Of a stretch of 40,809 nucleotides of DNA, positions 7,211-16,743 are shown one piece after another. Source of the stretch: Verrucomicrobiales bacterium (GTDB lineage Bacteria > Verrucomicrobiota > Verrucomicrobiia > Verrucomicrobiales > DEV007); NCBI GenBank assembly GCA_002698785.1, contig PAAG01000054.1:1-40809 (forward strand), read 5' to 3'. A program made the position numbers and the translations under genes. Under the pieces are notes generated by a model. It saw only the letters and a list, made by a program, of their open reading frames with translations, made no database searches and had not been told where the DNA came from. Every line of letters begins with the position of its first letter. Position 1 is the first letter of the stretch.

Positions 7211-8603
7211 TGCTTTCTTCCGCTTCGTCGAACCACTTGGAATGCTCAGCAGCGGTTCCCAGTAGCCAACTTCCCAGGCAGGCGGAATCGTGCAAGGAGT
7301 AGCCTTGGCCAATGAGGGCGGCGCAGATGCCGGTGAGAACGTCTCCCATTCCTCCGCTGGCCATGCCGGGGGTTCCGGTGGTATTCAGCTCGACTGGTTT
7401 GTTCGGGCTGGCGACAGCGGTGCGAGCTCCTTTGTGGAGGAGAGTGACTCCCCATTCGTCTGCCAGTTTGCGGGTGAGAGAAATGCGGTCACCCTTCTTG
7501 TCGGTGAGTCGAGCCAGTTCGCCGGGGTGTGGCGTGAGAAGTCTGGTTTCGGGCAGAGTCGACAAGTCGATGCCGGAACTAGCCAGTGCGTTCAGTGCGT
7601 CGGCATCGACGACCATGGGGATCTTGCAGGTGCGGATGAGATCGACCATTTCTTCGGCACGTTTGCCAAGCCCCGGGCCGATGGCGATGACATCGCTGTT
7701 CATTTCTAGCACGTCGTCAATGGAAGCCATTGGACGGACCATGACTTCGAGTGGGGCTTGCGCTGCTGCGATGGGATAGATGTCTTCTTCGACGAACACG
7801 GTGACCAGACCGGCCCCTGCTCGTGAGGCGCCGGTGGCAGTCAGGGCTGCTGCGCCTGCCATTCCCTTGGAACCTGCGATAATGGAAATGCGGCCAGCGT
7901 CTCCTTTGTGCGAATCGAAGGCCCGTCTTTTCAGGCGAGGGCGGAGGTTGCTGGGGAAGAGGAAATTGAGGTCGGCGCGACCTTCTTCTACGGGGATATC
8001 GAGTGGGATCTCGACTAATCTTCCGATGTTGTTGATTGCCTGATCACTGGCGAAGCCAATTTTGGCGGCGGTGATAGAGAGGGTGTAGTCGGCGATGACG
8101 GCTCCTTCACCGGGTTCTCCGGTATCGGCGTTGAGGCCTGTGGGAATATCGATGGCAAAGCATTGAGCGAATTCTTCCGTGCGCAGGCGATTGATTTCAT
8201 CTGCGGCTTCGCGAATGGGGCCGCGAAGGTCTCCTTTTGCCCCTATACCGAGAAGTCCGTCGACTACGATGATTCCTTGTTTGCGAAAGGAGAAAGGGGG
8301 CTTTGTCTCTGCTGGCACCTCCGAAAGTTTCTTCTTTGCCAATTCGGAGAGTCCTTCTTCCCCATGGGAGAAATGCAGATTAACAGAGTAGTGGGATTCC
8401 CGTAACCACCTGGCAACGACGAGTGCGTCTCCTCCATTATTTCCTTTTCCGCAGAATACTTCGACGCGGGACGGGGAGGGGATGAAAGAACGAATTGCCT
8501 CGGCACACTTCCGACCCGCCTCATCCATGTAAGGCTCTGGGTCTACGCCGCCCGAGAAGAGCCTTTCCTCGGCTCGGGACATTTGCTCGCAGGTGACCAG
8601 CAT
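7143..8603 (-). CDS. nnr: Bifunctional NAD(P)H-hydrate epimerase / ADP-dependent dehydratase
   Basis: Repairs hydrated NAD(P)H. The N-terminal YjeF_N epimerase domain (about residues 1-210) shows FCGKGNNGGDALVVARWL, VVDGLLGIGAKGDLRGP and AIDIPTGLNADTGEP. The C-terminal ribokinase-like dehydratase (about 220-486) shows KGDAGRISIIAGSKGMAGAAAL, VIAIGPGLGK, VVDADALNAL, LLTPHPGELARL and the terminal nucleotide site TPGMASGGMGDVLTG. The length of 486 residues fits the fused family. ATG 8603 is chosen with GGTGG just upstream; GTG 8609 is possible. The amidase gene lies 15 bases upstream on the same strand, so the two probably form an operon. The 3' end runs 68 bases into DUF2752. Confidence 0.95.
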   Translation of the reverse strand: MLVTCEQMSRAEERLFSGGVDPEPYMDEAGRKCAEAIRSFIPSPSRVEVFCGKGNNGGDALVVARWLRESHYSVNLHFSHGEEGLSELAKKKLSEVPAETKPPFSFRKQGIIVVDGLLGIGAKGDLRGPIREAADEINRLRTEEFAQCFAIDIPTGLNADTGEPGEGAVIADYTLSITAAKIGFASDQAINNIGRLVEIPLDIPVEEGRADLNFLFPSNLRPRLKRRAFDSHKGDAGRISIIAGSKGMAGAAALTATGASRAGAGLVTVFVEEDIYPIAAAQAPLEVMVRPMASIDDVLEMNSDVIAIGPGLGKRAEEMVDLIRTCKIPMVVDADALNALASSGIDLSTLPETRLLTPHPGELARLTDKKGDRISLTRKLADEWGVTLLHKGARTAVASPNKPVELNTTGTPGMASGGMGDVLTGICAALIGQGYSLHDSACLGSWLLGTAAEHSKWFDEAEESISAPRVANCLPSALNALKRGDC

Positions 8604-8618
8604 GACCACCGAGCAATG

Positions 8619-9236
8619 TTAGAATGGGCTCTGGCGACGGAACTGGAGGATTCCGCGCGCGATGCAATCCGCCACGACCTGGCGATAAAGGGGGTCAAGC
8701 ATGGCGGAGCGTTCGTCCTTGTTGCTGACGAAGCCGCCTTCCACAAGGATGGAGGGGTGCTTCGTCTGACGAAGGACGGAGAAGTTTGCCGTTTTCACGC
8801 CACGGTCGACGGCACCAACCGTTTTGATCAGTTCCCGCTGAACAAGGTTCGCAAATTTTTCACCGCTGGAACTACGGTAGTAGGTCTCGATTCCCAGAGC
8901 GGAGGTCTTCCAACTGGAGTTGAAATGGATACTGACGAAGATCGCGTTGCGGTAGCGATTGGCCCGAGACGATCTCTCTGACAGGGCGATGAACTCGTCT
9001 TTGGTACGAGTCATCACTGTTTTGAATCCCGCTTCCTGCAGGGTTCTTTCCAAGCGTCGGGAGACATCGAGGTTGATGTGCTTCTCGTAGACGTAGGAGT
9101 CGGCTGCCCCGAAATCGCGCCCACCGTGTCCAGGGTCGATGATTACGGTGTTGAAGCCGGCGAATGCCGTTCCGCCAGCCAGAAATAGTGCGGCTGCAAC
9201 GAGTATACTGCGTGTGTTCGGTAGCGGGGAATGCAT
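8619..9236 (-). CDS. N-acetylmuramoyl-L-alanine amidase (Amidase_3), secreted
   Basis: Cleaves the amide bond between muramic acid and the stem peptide in the periplasm. The signal peptide is visible (RSILVAAALFLAGGTAFA). The zinc-binding residues of the AmiC/CwlV fold are all present: His in IIDPGHGGRDFGA, Glu in YVYEKHINLDVSRRLE, His in FVSIHFNSS, and the catalytic Glu in SILVEGGFVSNKDE. At 205 residues it is essentially one catalytic domain, without AMIN or LysM targeting modules. ATG 9236 is chosen; TTG 9254 would extend the N-terminus by six residues. It is the first gene of a likely two-gene unit with nnrDE. Confidence 0.94.
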   Translation of the reverse strand: MHSPLPNTRSILVAAALFLAGGTAFAGFNTVIIDPGHGGRDFGAADSYVYEKHINLDVSRRLERTLQEAGFKTVMTRTKDEFIALSERSSRANRYRNAIFVSIHFNSSWKTSALGIETYYRSSSGEKFANLVQRELIKTVGAVDRGVKTANFSVLRQTKHPSILVEGGFVSNKDERSAMLDPLYRQVVADCIARGILQFRRQSPF

Positions 9237-9575
9237 AAGCGGGAAGCCAGTCAAGATAACGTCTTTCTAAAAAGATTTCAAATAAAACGAAATAATTTTA
9301 AAATTTTTAGAAGGGTTAGCGGTTAAAACTTCTAAATGACATGGGATCGACGATCCGTCTCGTCAAGTATGCAAGTTTCCTACCAAACTGGTAGTCAGGG
9401 AGCGCTGATTTGTCCAGTAGAACGGTGGAAATGTGACTTCCATAGCCAAAATTTGTCACGTTTTTCGGTGACTGGGGGATTTCGGTTCACCTTGACCCAA
9501 TGTCGATCGAGCTTAGGTTGGCCGCTCTTGCCCGGAATTTTCGTGTATCGACGGGCGCAACAACCAAAAAGATCT
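9237..9575. other. Divergent intergenic region, AT-rich core, no gene seen
   Basis: This gap separates the leftward amidase operon from the rightward FKBP gene and must hold both promoters. A strongly AT-rich block lies at about 9265-9312 and includes the 12-base palindrome AATTTTAAAATT at 9294-9305. I could not assign -35/-10 pairs with confidence. The open frame running through 9336-9575 has no family-like sequence and is treated as untranslated. Confidence 0.5.
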
Positions 9576-10313
9576 ATGCAAATCAAAAGAATCTCCGGGA
9601 TCCTCTTCCTGGCTATTTCCTTCTCCCCCTGTTTTATGAAGGCCCAGGACGACAAACCCGCAGAACCTGCCCCCGAAACTGAAGATGCAAAGCCAGCTGA
9701 CGAAGCTGCTGCCTCGGCAAAGCCGGAGTCTTTGAAAGAACGAATCAGCTATTCATACGGCCTCATGATTGGTGGCCAGTTGAAGGGCAGAGGCGTCGAT
9801 ATCGATATGGACCAGTTCCTTGACGGATTTGGTGCAGGTTTCGACGGAACAGAGCCAGCTCTTTCCGAAGATGAAGTATCCGCTGCATTCGATGAGAATG
9901 AGAAGGCCATGGCTGAGAAGCAGGCTGGAGCAGGGAAAGAATTTCTCGCTGAGAATGCGAAGAAGGAAGGTGTTAAAACGACTGAGAGTGGTCTCCAATA
10001 CCTCGTGCTGACAGAGGGCCCTGAAGACGGTGCCAAGCCTGCAGCTACTGATAAGGTGAAGGTGCACTATCACGGCACTCTGATCGACGGAACTGTGTTC
10101 GACAGCAGTGTTGAGCGTGGTGAGCCTATTTCTTTCCCTCTGAACGGAGTGATTCCAGGATGGACGGAAGGTGTCCAACTGATGCCTGTCGGAGCGAAGT
10201 ACCGATTCTTTATTCCTTACGACCTCGCATACGGTGAAAGAGGAAGTCCGCCTGTGATTCCTCCTTATGCGGCGTTGATCTTTGACGTCGAGCTACTCGG
10301 CATCAACGAATAG
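9576..10313 (+). CDS. FKBP-type peptidyl-prolyl cis-trans isomerase, exported
   Basis: Periplasmic proline isomerase/chaperone of the FkpA/Mip type. The signal peptide starts at 9576 ([22 protein letters not shown]), followed by an acidic Pro/Ala linker. The FKBP_N dimerisation domain is seen as [21 protein letters not shown] and MDQFLDGF, with the helix continuing through [17 protein letters not shown]. The FKBP catalytic domain spans about residues 145-245: [50 protein letters not shown] and [16 protein letters not shown]. At 245 residues the domain order matches Mip/FkpA. The gene appears to be monocistronic, with a hairpin terminator at 10331. Confidence 0.94.
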   Translation: MQIKRISGILFLAISFSPCFMKAQDDKPAEPAPETEDAKPADEAAASAKPESLKERISYSYGLMIGGQLKGRGVDIDMDQFLDGFGAGFDGTEPALSEDEVSAAFDENEKAMAEKQAGAGKEFLAENAKKEGVKTTESGLQYLVLTEGPEDGAKPAATDKVKVHYHGTLIDGTVFDSSVERGEPISFPLNGVIPGWTEGVQLMPVGAKYRFFIPYDLAYGERGSPPVIPPYAALIFDVELLGINE

Positions 10314-10330
10314 AATTTAATCAGTAAATG

Positions 10331-10362
10331 GAACGGGCCTGACATTAGGTCCGTTCTTGTAT
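10331..10362 (+). terminator. Probable Rho-independent terminator after the FKBP gene
   Basis: GAACGGGCCT (10331-10340) pairs with AGGTCCGTTC (10347-10356) through a six-base loop, with one G-T wobble. A T-rich but interrupted tract (TTGTATCTT) follows. It lies 17 bases after the FKBP stop codon. Confidence 0.6.
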
Positions 10363-10373
10363 CTTGGAACTGG

Positions 10374-10844
10374 ATGGTGGTTCGGAAGATTGTTTCCGGC
10401 GGCCAGACCGGGGTTGACCGGGCCGCCTTGGATTGGGCTTTGGAGGTCGGCTGTGAGTGCGGAGGATGGTGTCCCGCAGGAAGGCTGGCCGAGGATGGCC
10501 TGCTTGATGATCGGTATCCGCTGGTTGAGACGCCGAGTGCGAGCTACGCGCAGCGGACGGAGTGGAATGTCCGTGACAGTGAGGGGACTGTGATTTTCTC
10601 GGTCGCGAAAGAATTGCGGTCCGGCTCGGCACTGACGCGCGATTTTGCACGCAAGTGGAATCGTCCTTGCTTACACATCTCGCAGCAGGAATGTAACAAT
10701 CCGGTGGAAGAACTCTTGGACTTTGTCGACGTAAACTTCATAACGACTTTAAACGTCGCTGGCCCTCGCAAATCGACGGAGCCCGAGGCTGGGACTTTCA
10801 CCTACGAAATTTTGTATTCGGCATTCGGCACGAAACTTATTTAA
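10374..10844 (+). CDS. Putative molybdenum carrier / SLOG-family protein
   Basis: A 156-residue Rossmann-like protein of the family annotated as putative molybdenum carrier (PF12694), related to SLOG/YpsA nucleotide-binding proteins. The diagnostic N-terminus is [19 protein letters not shown], followed by [32 protein letters not shown] and DSEGTVIFS. The carrier function comes from an algal homologue; in bacteria, binding of a nucleotide-like ligand is just as plausible. It ends 13 bases before glycogen phosphorylase and may be co-transcribed with it. No molybdopterin genes are nearby. Confidence 0.85.
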   Translation: MVVRKIVSGGQTGVDRAALDWALEVGCECGGWCPAGRLAEDGLLDDRYPLVETPSASYAQRTEWNVRDSEGTVIFSVAKELRSGSALTRDFARKWNRPCLHISQQECNNPVEELLDFVDVNFITTLNVAGPRKSTEPEAGTFTYEILYSAFGTKLI

Positions 10845-10857
10845 CTTATCATCCCCT

Positions 10858-13332
10858 ATGGAAACGCAGACAGAAATGCCGATTTCGGCACCGCCAATCA
10901 ACGAATCTGAGAAGGAAGCATTGAAGACCGAATTTCTCGGTAATCTGATTCGCCACCAGGCGCACTCTGCTGCGAGCGCTACCCAGGGGGACTGGTGGAG
11001 AGCTGTGTGTCTCGCGGTGCGAGGACGAGTCATGCAGCAGGCATGCAAGGGGCACGAAGAGCACAAGAAGCAGAACGTGAAGCGCGTTTACTATTTATCC
11101 CTCGAGTATTTGATGGGGCGTCTGCTGGAGAACAACCTGGTTAATCTGGGGATTCTCCACGAGTGCCGCGCGGCGCTGAACGAGCTGGGGCAGGATCTTG
11201 AGGAGCTTGTCGACTACGGCCCGGATATGGGATTGGGCAACGGTGGTCTCGGAAGACTCGCCGCCTGTTTCATGGATTCTCTCGCTACGCTGGATCTCCC
11301 TGCGGTTGGATACGGGATCAACTACGAGTTTGGTCTTTTCCGCCAGCGTTTCGAAGATGGGCAGCAGGTCGAGTCGCCGGATGAATGGCGACGTTTCGGC
11401 AGTCCCTGGGAGATTTGCCGACCTGAATATGCGGTTGAGGTGCCAATTTACGGTCACGTGGAGAATCAGTTCGATGAGCTTGGCCAGGGCCGTGCCGTGT
11501 GGACGGGAACAAGATCGATTCTTGGGGTTCCGTGGGATGTGCCGATTGTTGGATATACCGGTTCGACAGTGAACTTTCTGCGTCTCTGGGAGAGTAAGGC
11601 GTCGCATGATTTCGATCTCGAGGTTTTCAACCGTGGCGGTTACTCCGAGGCGGTGAAGGAGAAGGTGGAGAGTGAGTCGATCTCGAAGGTTCTTTACCCG
11701 AATGACAATACCGAGGCTGGTAAGGAACTGCGCTTGGTGCAGCAGTATTTCTTTGTGACCTGTTCTTTGCGAGATGTCGTTCGGAGGCATCGTCAGTTGA
11801 ACGATACATGGGACAGCCTGCCGGATAAGGCGGCGATTCAGCTCAACGATACTCACCCTGCGATCGCGGTGGCTGAGTTGATGAGACTTCTCGTCGATGA
11901 TGAACTCTTGCCATGGGATCAGGCGTGGAGCATCTGCCAGAAGACTTTCGCTTACACAAACCACACGCTGCTTCCTGAAGCGCTTGAGAAGTGGAGTGTG
12001 CCTCTTTTTGAGAAGGTGCTGCCACGACATCTGCAGATCATTTACGAGATCAACGATCGCTTCCTCCGTGATGTGGTCGAGGAGAAGTGGCCTGGCGACA
12101 TGGCCAGAAAGCGTGAGCTTTCCCTGATCGAGGAAGGCGCGCCGAAGATGATTCGCATGGCCTACATGGCAGTGGTCGGGTCTCACGCGGTCAATGGCGT
12201 GGCGGCTCTGCACACAGAGCTGTTGAAGAAGAATTTGTTCAAGACATTCGACGAACTTTATCCCGGCAAGATCCAGAACAAGACCAATGGGATTACCCCT
12301 CGTCGTTGGTTGAAGGCCTGTAACCAGGAGCTTTCTGCGCTAATCGATCGTTCTATCGGTAGCGACTGGCCTCGTCACCTTGATAATTTGAGAGAGCTCG
12401 ATGCTTTTGCGACAAATCCTGCATTCCAGGAAGAGTTCATGGCGATCAAGTATCGCAACAAGCAGAGCCTGGCGGCATTGATCAAAGAGCGTTGCGGAAT
12501 TGAGGTCGATCCTTCGGCTCTTTTCGACGTGCAGATCAAGCGTCTCCACGAATACAAGCGCCAGCACCTGAACTTGCTGAATATCCTGACGCAGTATCGT
12601 AGGCTCCTCCAGAATCCGGGAGCAGATGTGGTGCCTCGTGTTTTCGTGTTCGGTGCGAAAGCGGCACCTGGATATACCTTGGCCAAGGAGATCATTTACG
12701 CGATCAACGCGGTTGGTGATGTGATCAACAACGATCCACGGATCGATGGGAAGCTGAAGGTCGCCTTTATCCCCAACTACGGAGTGAGTGCGGCTGAGGT
12801 CATTATTCCTGCTGCGGATATTTCTGAGCAGATTTCTACTGCAGGTAAGGAAGCCTCAGGAACGGGTAATATGAAACTCGCTCTGAACGGCGCGTTGACT
12901 CTTGGAACGCTGGATGGGGCGAATGTGGAGATCAAAGAAGAGGTCGGAGACGAAAATATCTTCATTTTCGGACTCACTGTAGAAGAGGTCGAGGCGCTCT
13001 GGGAAGAGGGCTATTCCTCCTACGATTACTACTGGCAGGATGAGGAATTGAGGGCCGTGATTGACTGGCTTTCTTCAGATTCTTTCGCTCCGAAAGGTTC
13101 GTTCAATGGAATCCGGCATTCGCTGCTTGATGGTGGTGACCCCTATCTCGCTCTTGCTGATTATCGTGCTTACATTGAAGCACAGGATAAGGTCAGCGAA
13201 GCCTATCGCGACAAAGCGGGCTGGGCCAAAATGGCGATCCACAACACCGCGCGCGTCGGAAAATTCTCGAGTGACCGAACTATTCTTCAATACGCAGAAG
13301 AAATCTGGGACTTGCCACCGGTGAAGGTGTAG
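10858..13332 (+). CDS. glgP: Glycogen/starch/alpha-glucan phosphorylase
   Basis: Phosphorolyses alpha-1,4-glucan to glucose 1-phosphate in the cytosol. The 824-residue length is that of the GT35 family. Family landmarks are [65 protein letters not shown] (as [13 protein letters not shown]), [28 protein letters not shown] and the pyridoxal-phosphate site [11 protein letters not shown]. By codon position the lysine in that site is residue 673. Aromatic and acidic C-terminal residues are intact. No glgA, glgB or glgC genes are in the window, so it stands apart from a glycogen operon. Confidence 0.98.
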   Translation: METQTEMPISAPPINESEKEALKTEFLGNLIRHQAHSAASATQGDWWRAVCLAVRGRVMQQACKGHEEHKKQNVKRVYYLSLEYLMGRLLENNLVNLGILHECRAALNELGQDLEELVDYGPDMGLGNGGLGRLAACFMDSLATLDLPAVGYGINYEFGLFRQRFEDGQQVESPDEWRRFGSPWEICRPEYAVEVPIYGHVENQFDELGQGRAVWTGTRSILGVPWDVPIVGYTGSTVNFLRLWESKASHDFDLEVFNRGGYSEAVKEKVESESISKVLYPNDNTEAGKELRLVQQYFFVTCSLRDVVRRHRQLNDTWDSLPDKAAIQLNDTHPAIAVAELMRLLVDDELLPWDQAWSICQKTFAYTNHTLLPEALEKWSVPLFEKVLPRHLQIIYEINDRFLRDVVEEKWPGDMARKRELSLIEEGAPKMIRMAYMAVVGSHAVNGVAALHTELLKKNLFKTFDELYPGKIQNKTNGITPRRWLKACNQELSALIDRSIGSDWPRHLDNLRELDAFATNPAFQEEFMAIKYRNKQSLAALIKERCGIEVDPSALFDVQIKRLHEYKRQHLNLLNILTQYRRLLQNPGADVVPRVFVFGAKAAPGYTLAKEIIYAINAVGDVINNDPRIDGKLKVAFIPNYGVSAAEVIIPAADISEQISTAGKEASGTGNMKLALNGALTLGTLDGANVEIKEEVGDENIFIFGLTVEEVEALWEEGYSSYDYYWQDEELRAVIDWLSSDSFAPKGSFNGIRHSLLDGGDPYLALADYRAYIEAQDKVSEAYRDKAGWAKMAIHNTARVGKFSSDRTILQYAEEIWDLPPVKV

Positions 13333-13351
13333 GCGAGCGGTCCGTTTGTTA

Positions 13352-14194
13352 ATGGACGAACTCGCTGCGAAACACGTTCTATTCGATTTTGAGATTATCT
13401 CGCTGCTGGCTCTAGCAGTCGGGGTAGTCGTGTACGCGATATGGGGGCGTGTCGGGAATCGAGAGGAGATTCCGACGAGGGGTGATTTCGACAGGTTCGA
13501 CCTTATCCTCGTATTCCTGCCGGCTGCGCTTTTCCTGATCAATCCCATTCTTCAGTTGATGACGGGTGATGTCGCGCAGGAGAAACAGGAGACGCACGCG
13601 GGAACCGATCTTTTCGGAATTGTTCTGAACTTGTTCTACTTCGGTTTTATCGGAGTTCTGACTTTTGGTATTCTCGCGTGGGTTCGGGGACGAAGCCTGG
13701 TGCGGATTTTTGGGCTGAAAAGGAGATCCCTGCCGATGATCGTGATTACTTCCATTCTCGCCGGGATCGTTTCGATTCTGGTTTGTGCCCTCTTGATTGG
13801 GAATGCATCGCAGCTATTCCTGGAGAGTCTGTTCGGCGAGCTCGATCTTCAGGAGGCGGTGCAAAGCATGAAGAACACCGAGTCACCCATTCACTTGGTG
13901 GCTGCTATCGTGATGGCGTGCGTGGCGGCTCCGCTGGTGGAGGAACTGCTTTTTCGCGGATACATGTATGAAAGTATCAAGGCGGCGACGAGCCCGATTT
14001 TTGCTGCGGTGATTGTCGGTGCGCTGTTCGCTGTGGTGCATTGCAATCTTCCCGCGCTGTTGCCGCTGTGGAGTTTTTCGATTCTACTGACGGTTCTTTA
14101 CGAGTTGTCTGGGTGCCTGTGGGTTTCGATCGGGACACATGCGTTTTTCAATGCGGTGAACATCGTTCTCATGCTACAACCTCAGAGCGGTTAG
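13352..14194 (+). CDS. CPBP family intramembrane metalloprotease (Rce1-like)
   Basis: A 280-residue polytopic membrane protein with about seven hydrophobic stretches. The Abi/CPBP motifs are complete: EELLFRG with Glu197-Glu198 and Arg202, FAVVHCNL in the second motif, and GTHAFFNAVN in the third. Homologues include CAAX prenyl protease Rce1, but bacterial substrates are mostly unknown. ATG 13352 is preferred over the TTG six bases earlier. The gene begins 19 bases after glgP and ends two bases before thiL, so it heads or joins the thiL-tsaE-tsaB cluster. Confidence 0.9.
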   Translation: MDELAAKHVLFDFEIISLLALAVGVVVYAIWGRVGNREEIPTRGDFDRFDLILVFLPAALFLINPILQLMTGDVAQEKQETHAGTDLFGIVLNLFYFGFIGVLTFGILAWVRGRSLVRIFGLKRRSLPMIVITSILAGIVSILVCALLIGNASQLFLESLFGELDLQEAVQSMKNTESPIHLVAAIVMACVAAPLVEELLFRGYMYESIKAATSPIFAAVIVGALFAVVHCNLPALLPLWSFSILLTVLYELSGCLWVSIGTHAFFNAVNIVLMLQPQSG

Positions 14195-14196
14195 AC

Positions 14197-15108
14197 ATGG
14201 CGAACATGACGGACAAAACCTCGGTGGGCGAGTGTGGTGAAGAAGGGCTTGTGGAAAAGCTCAAGAACATCCTGCCGCAAAGCGAGGGAGTGATCGTAGG
14301 TCCAGGGGATGATTGCGCCGTGGTGCGCAGTGGCGGTGATCTGTGGGAGCTGCTGAAGACGGACTGCGTGGTGGAGGGAATTCATTTTTCGCCGGAAACC
14401 GATGCTGCTCTTGTCGGGAAGAAGGCGATGAATCGCGTGCTGAGTGATTTTGCGGCGATGGGGGGATTGCCTCGGTATGCCCTGGTGACGCTCGCTTGTG
14501 ATGGCGATCGTGAGGTTTCGCAGATCGAGGGATGGTATCAGGCAATGGCGGAAGCGGCGGGACGGTTTGATTGTTCGATCGTGGGAGGAGAGACGACGCG
14601 GATACCGTATGCGGGAGCGTTGCTTTCGATCGCTATGACAGGTGTCGTGGAACCGGATAAGTGCGTGATGCGAAGCTGTGCGAAAGTGGGAGATGTGATT
14701 GCTGTTACGGGCCGGTTGGGAGGATCTTTTGAAAGTGGAAGGCATCTGGATTTTTTGCCGCGTATCTCGGAGGCGAGGTGGCTGGTCGAGAATGGAAAGC
14801 CAAATGCCATGATGGATTTGAGTGACGGTCTGGGTTCGGATTTGCCGCGAATGGCGGCAGCGAGCGGAGTGGGGTATCGAGTAGATTTCGAGGCATTGCC
14901 GCAGCATGAGGGTGTTGAGATTGGCGGTGCTATTTCAGATGGGGAAGATTATGAATTGCTCGCGACATTTTCTTCCGATGTGTATGCGCAAATAGGAGGG
15001 CGATGGCGCGAGGCGTTTCCGGAAACTGAGCTGACAGCGATTGGTGAGATCACAGAGAGAGTGGAGACTCCGATCGATCGAGGGTGGGAGCACTATCGAA
15101 AATCATGA
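14197..15108 (+). CDS. thiL: Thiamine-monophosphate kinase
   Basis: Phosphorylates thiamine monophosphate to the active cofactor thiamine diphosphate. It belongs to the AIR-synthase/PurM fold. The ATP and Mg sites are recognisable in VIVGPGDDCAVV, LLKTDCVVEGIHF, KAMNRVLSDFAAMGG, CSIVGGETTR and the C-terminal MMDLSDGLGSDLPRMA and ISDGEDYELL. ATG 14197 lies two bases after the CPBP stop, giving a 303-residue protein with the family's usual start. Its stop overlaps the start of tsaE (ATGA). No other thiamine genes are here; the neighbours point to a general housekeeping operon. Confidence 0.96.
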   Translation: MANMTDKTSVGECGEEGLVEKLKNILPQSEGVIVGPGDDCAVVRSGGDLWELLKTDCVVEGIHFSPETDAALVGKKAMNRVLSDFAAMGGLPRYALVTLACDGDREVSQIEGWYQAMAEAAGRFDCSIVGGETTRIPYAGALLSIAMTGVVEPDKCVMRSCAKVGDVIAVTGRLGGSFESGRHLDFLPRISEARWLVENGKPNAMMDLSDGLGSDLPRMAAASGVGYRVDFEALPQHEGVEIGGAISDGEDYELLATFSSDVYAQIGGRWREAFPETELTAIGEITERVETPIDRGWEHYRKS

Positions 15109-15524
15109 GCGAACAGATCGAGAGCACACAGACGGAAGAAGAGATGATCGAGGCCGGGAAACGAGCGGCAGAGAGATTCCGTGCTGGTGATGTGGTCGCT
15201 CTTGTAGGTGACCTCGGGGCAGGAAAGACGCATTTCTCCAAAGGGATTGTTCTCGGATTGGGAAGCGGGGATTCTGTGACCAGCCCGACTTTTTCCCTGG
15301 TGCAGGAGTATCGGTCAGGATCGTTGCCGGTGTTTCATTTTGATTTTTACCGGCTCGATTCGATGGAGGAGTTGCTTGGGATCGGTTGGGAAGAGTATCT
15401 GGATGAAGATGGCGTCGTGCTGGTGGAGTGGGCTGATAAATTTCCCGAGGCTCTGCCTGCGGAGACGATCTGGTATGAATTGTCCATCGCTGAGGACGGC
15501 ACTCATGTTGTGAAGAAACGATGA
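15105..15524 (+). CDS. tsaE: tRNA threonylcarbamoyladenosine biosynthesis ATPase TsaE
   Basis: ATPase that activates the TsaB-TsaD complex making the t6A modification at tRNA position 37. The P-loop GDLGAGKT falls at residues 35-42, followed by the family motifs DSVTSPTFSLVQEY, HFDFYRLDSMEELLGIG and GVVLVEWADKF. The 139-residue length is typical. The start overlaps the thiL stop and the end overlaps the tsaB start, both as ATGA, so the three proteins are translationally coupled. Confidence 0.97.
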   Translation: MSEQIESTQTEEEMIEAGKRAAERFRAGDVVALVGDLGAGKTHFSKGIVLGLGSGDSVTSPTFSLVQEYRSGSLPVFHFDFYRLDSMEELLGIGWEEYLDEDGVVLVEWADKFPEALPAETIWYELSIAEDGTHVVKKR

Positions 15525-16150
15525 TTTTAGGAATCGAGACATCTACGCCACAGGCCTCTCTGGCGATCTGGGATCCGGAGTGCGAAGAGGTTGTCTGGGA
15601 GAAAACGTTTACGAGTCATCGGGCGCACAATTCTGTGATTTTCGAGTCGCTGGAGGAGGCGATTGCGAACTGGAAGGGTGACTTGTCAGGAATCGTAGTA
15701 GGGACTGGGCCGGGAACTTACAGCGGCGTGAGAGTTGGGATCGCGGTGGCACATGGAATCAGCCTGCCGATGGGAATCCCGGTCTGTGGAATGACATCGC
15801 TGGAAGCCTGGTCGGAGGAGCAGTCGACGTATCGAGTGGTGGGCGATGCGCGGAGGAAGAGCTTCTTCTTTGCCGAAGTGAATGACTTTCAGCTACAGGG
15901 GGAGCCGGGGCTTTATGAGGAAGCGGAATTGAAGGCGCTGCTGGAGAAAGCGTTTGCGCAGGGGCTGTCCGTTTTCACGGCGGACCAGAGTGTGGTCGAG
16001 CGTTTCGAAGGATGTGTGCTCGCTTTTCCCGATGCGAGTTGCCTGGCCCGTAGAGCAGCCGAGAAGGGAATCCCTCATTGGGAAACTGAGGAGCCGGTCG
16101 AGCCTTATTATTTGAGGCCTCCGTATATCACCACTCCGAAGAAACGGTAA
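15521..16150 (+). CDS. tsaB: tRNA threonylcarbamoyladenosine biosynthesis protein TsaB
   Basis: Partner and scaffold of TsaD in t6A synthesis; an ASKHA-fold protein without its own catalytic site. The signatures are MILGIETSTPQASLAIW, the HRAHNSVIFESLEEAI segment, GIVVGTGPGTYSGVRVGIA and the conserved C-terminal VEPYYLRPPYIT. At 209 residues it is near the usual size. It is coupled to tsaE by an ATGA overlap. tsaD and tsaC are not in the window. A lipoprotein gene on the opposite strand faces it, 26 bases beyond its stop. Confidence 0.96.
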   Translation: MILGIETSTPQASLAIWDPECEEVVWEKTFTSHRAHNSVIFESLEEAIANWKGDLSGIVVGTGPGTYSGVRVGIAVAHGISLPMGIPVCGMTSLEAWSEEQSTYRVVGDARRKSFFFAEVNDFQLQGEPGLYEEAELKALLEKAFAQGLSVFTADQSVVERFEGCVLAFPDASCLARRAAEKGIPHWETEEPVEPYYLRPPYITTPKKR

Positions 16151-16176
16151 AGGTGTGATACCTCACTCTGTTGTGA

Positions 16177-16716
16177 TCAATGAGGCTGCTGTTGGTTGCC
16201 CACCTCAGTTTCTTCTGCTTGATGCGAGACCCCAATATCTAGTGTGAAACGAATGTCGCTTAGTTCGGTTTCTAGAGCGCTGCGTGATCTCTCCAGAATT
16301 GTATATTCTTCGCAAAAAGTAACGTGGATTAGGCCGGTCTGAAATCCACGGAAGTTCTTCGTTCCTCGAAACAATTCTCCGTCTATCAACAGTTTTCTCT
16401 GCGCATCGTCTAGACTAATTACAGCAGGATCACCAAATTCCAGGCAACTGATAACGGCAACTCCAGGGTTCTTTCCGCCTGCTTCCATGTCCCACTCGAT
16501 CAAGACTGTTTCGGCAGGAAGAATTGTCTCGTAACTATAAGTTTTCCTCACAAGTGTCATTGAGTCTCCTTGCTTCTTGTCGCCGGAGGTTGAACGTTCA
16601 ACCTCCTTAGGCATAAGAAAACGACACCTAGCTTCCTGTGCCAATTGTTCCTTTTTACATCCGCAGAGGAAGACAAGGAACGAAAGGAAGAGAATGTGAA
16701 CCCATAGCTTCTCCAT
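16177..16716 (-). CDS. Hypothetical lipoprotein
   Basis: A 179-residue protein with a clear lipoprotein signal (MEKLWVHILFLSFLVFLCGC, lipobox FLCGC), so it is probably anchored in a membrane facing the periplasm. The body is hydrophilic with alternating hydrophobic strands, has two further Cys residues, and shows no family I recognise. It lies 27 bases after the short-chain dehydrogenase gene on the same strand. A perfect 22-base palindrome (16585-16606) lies inside the coding sequence. It has more A/T than the adjacent housekeeping genes. Expression is supported mainly by the long frame and the signal peptide. Confidence 0.65.
   Translation of the reverse strand: MEKLWVHILFLSFLVFLCGCKKEQLAQEARCRFLMPKEVERSTSGDKKQGDSMTLVRKTYSYETILPAETVLIEWDMEAGGKNPGVAVISCLEFGDPAVISLDDAQRKLLIDGELFRGTKNFRGFQTGLIHVTFCEEYTILERSRSALETELSDIRFTLDIGVSHQAEETEVGNQQQPH
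16585..16606. repeat. 22-base perfect palindrome inside the lipoprotein gene
   Basis: GGAGGTTGAAC is followed directly by its exact reverse complement GTTCAACCTCC. The core TTGAACGTTCAA is similar to the GTTCAACGTTGAAC palindrome at 40649-40662. It could be an operator-like site or a short dispersed repeat that entered the coding sequence; on the reverse strand it codes for a KEVERS-like segment. Confidence 0.75.
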
Positions 16717-16743
16717 TACCGAAATAATAGCACGCAGGGAAGT

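Noticed and set aside
11095-12213. Minus-strand frame of 372 codons opposite glgP
   Set aside because: It lies wholly within a strongly conserved phosphorylase gene and shows no family motif.
16161-16185. CCTCA/TGAGG inverted repeat after tsaB as a terminator
   Set aside because: Only five pairs with a 15-base loop and no T run.
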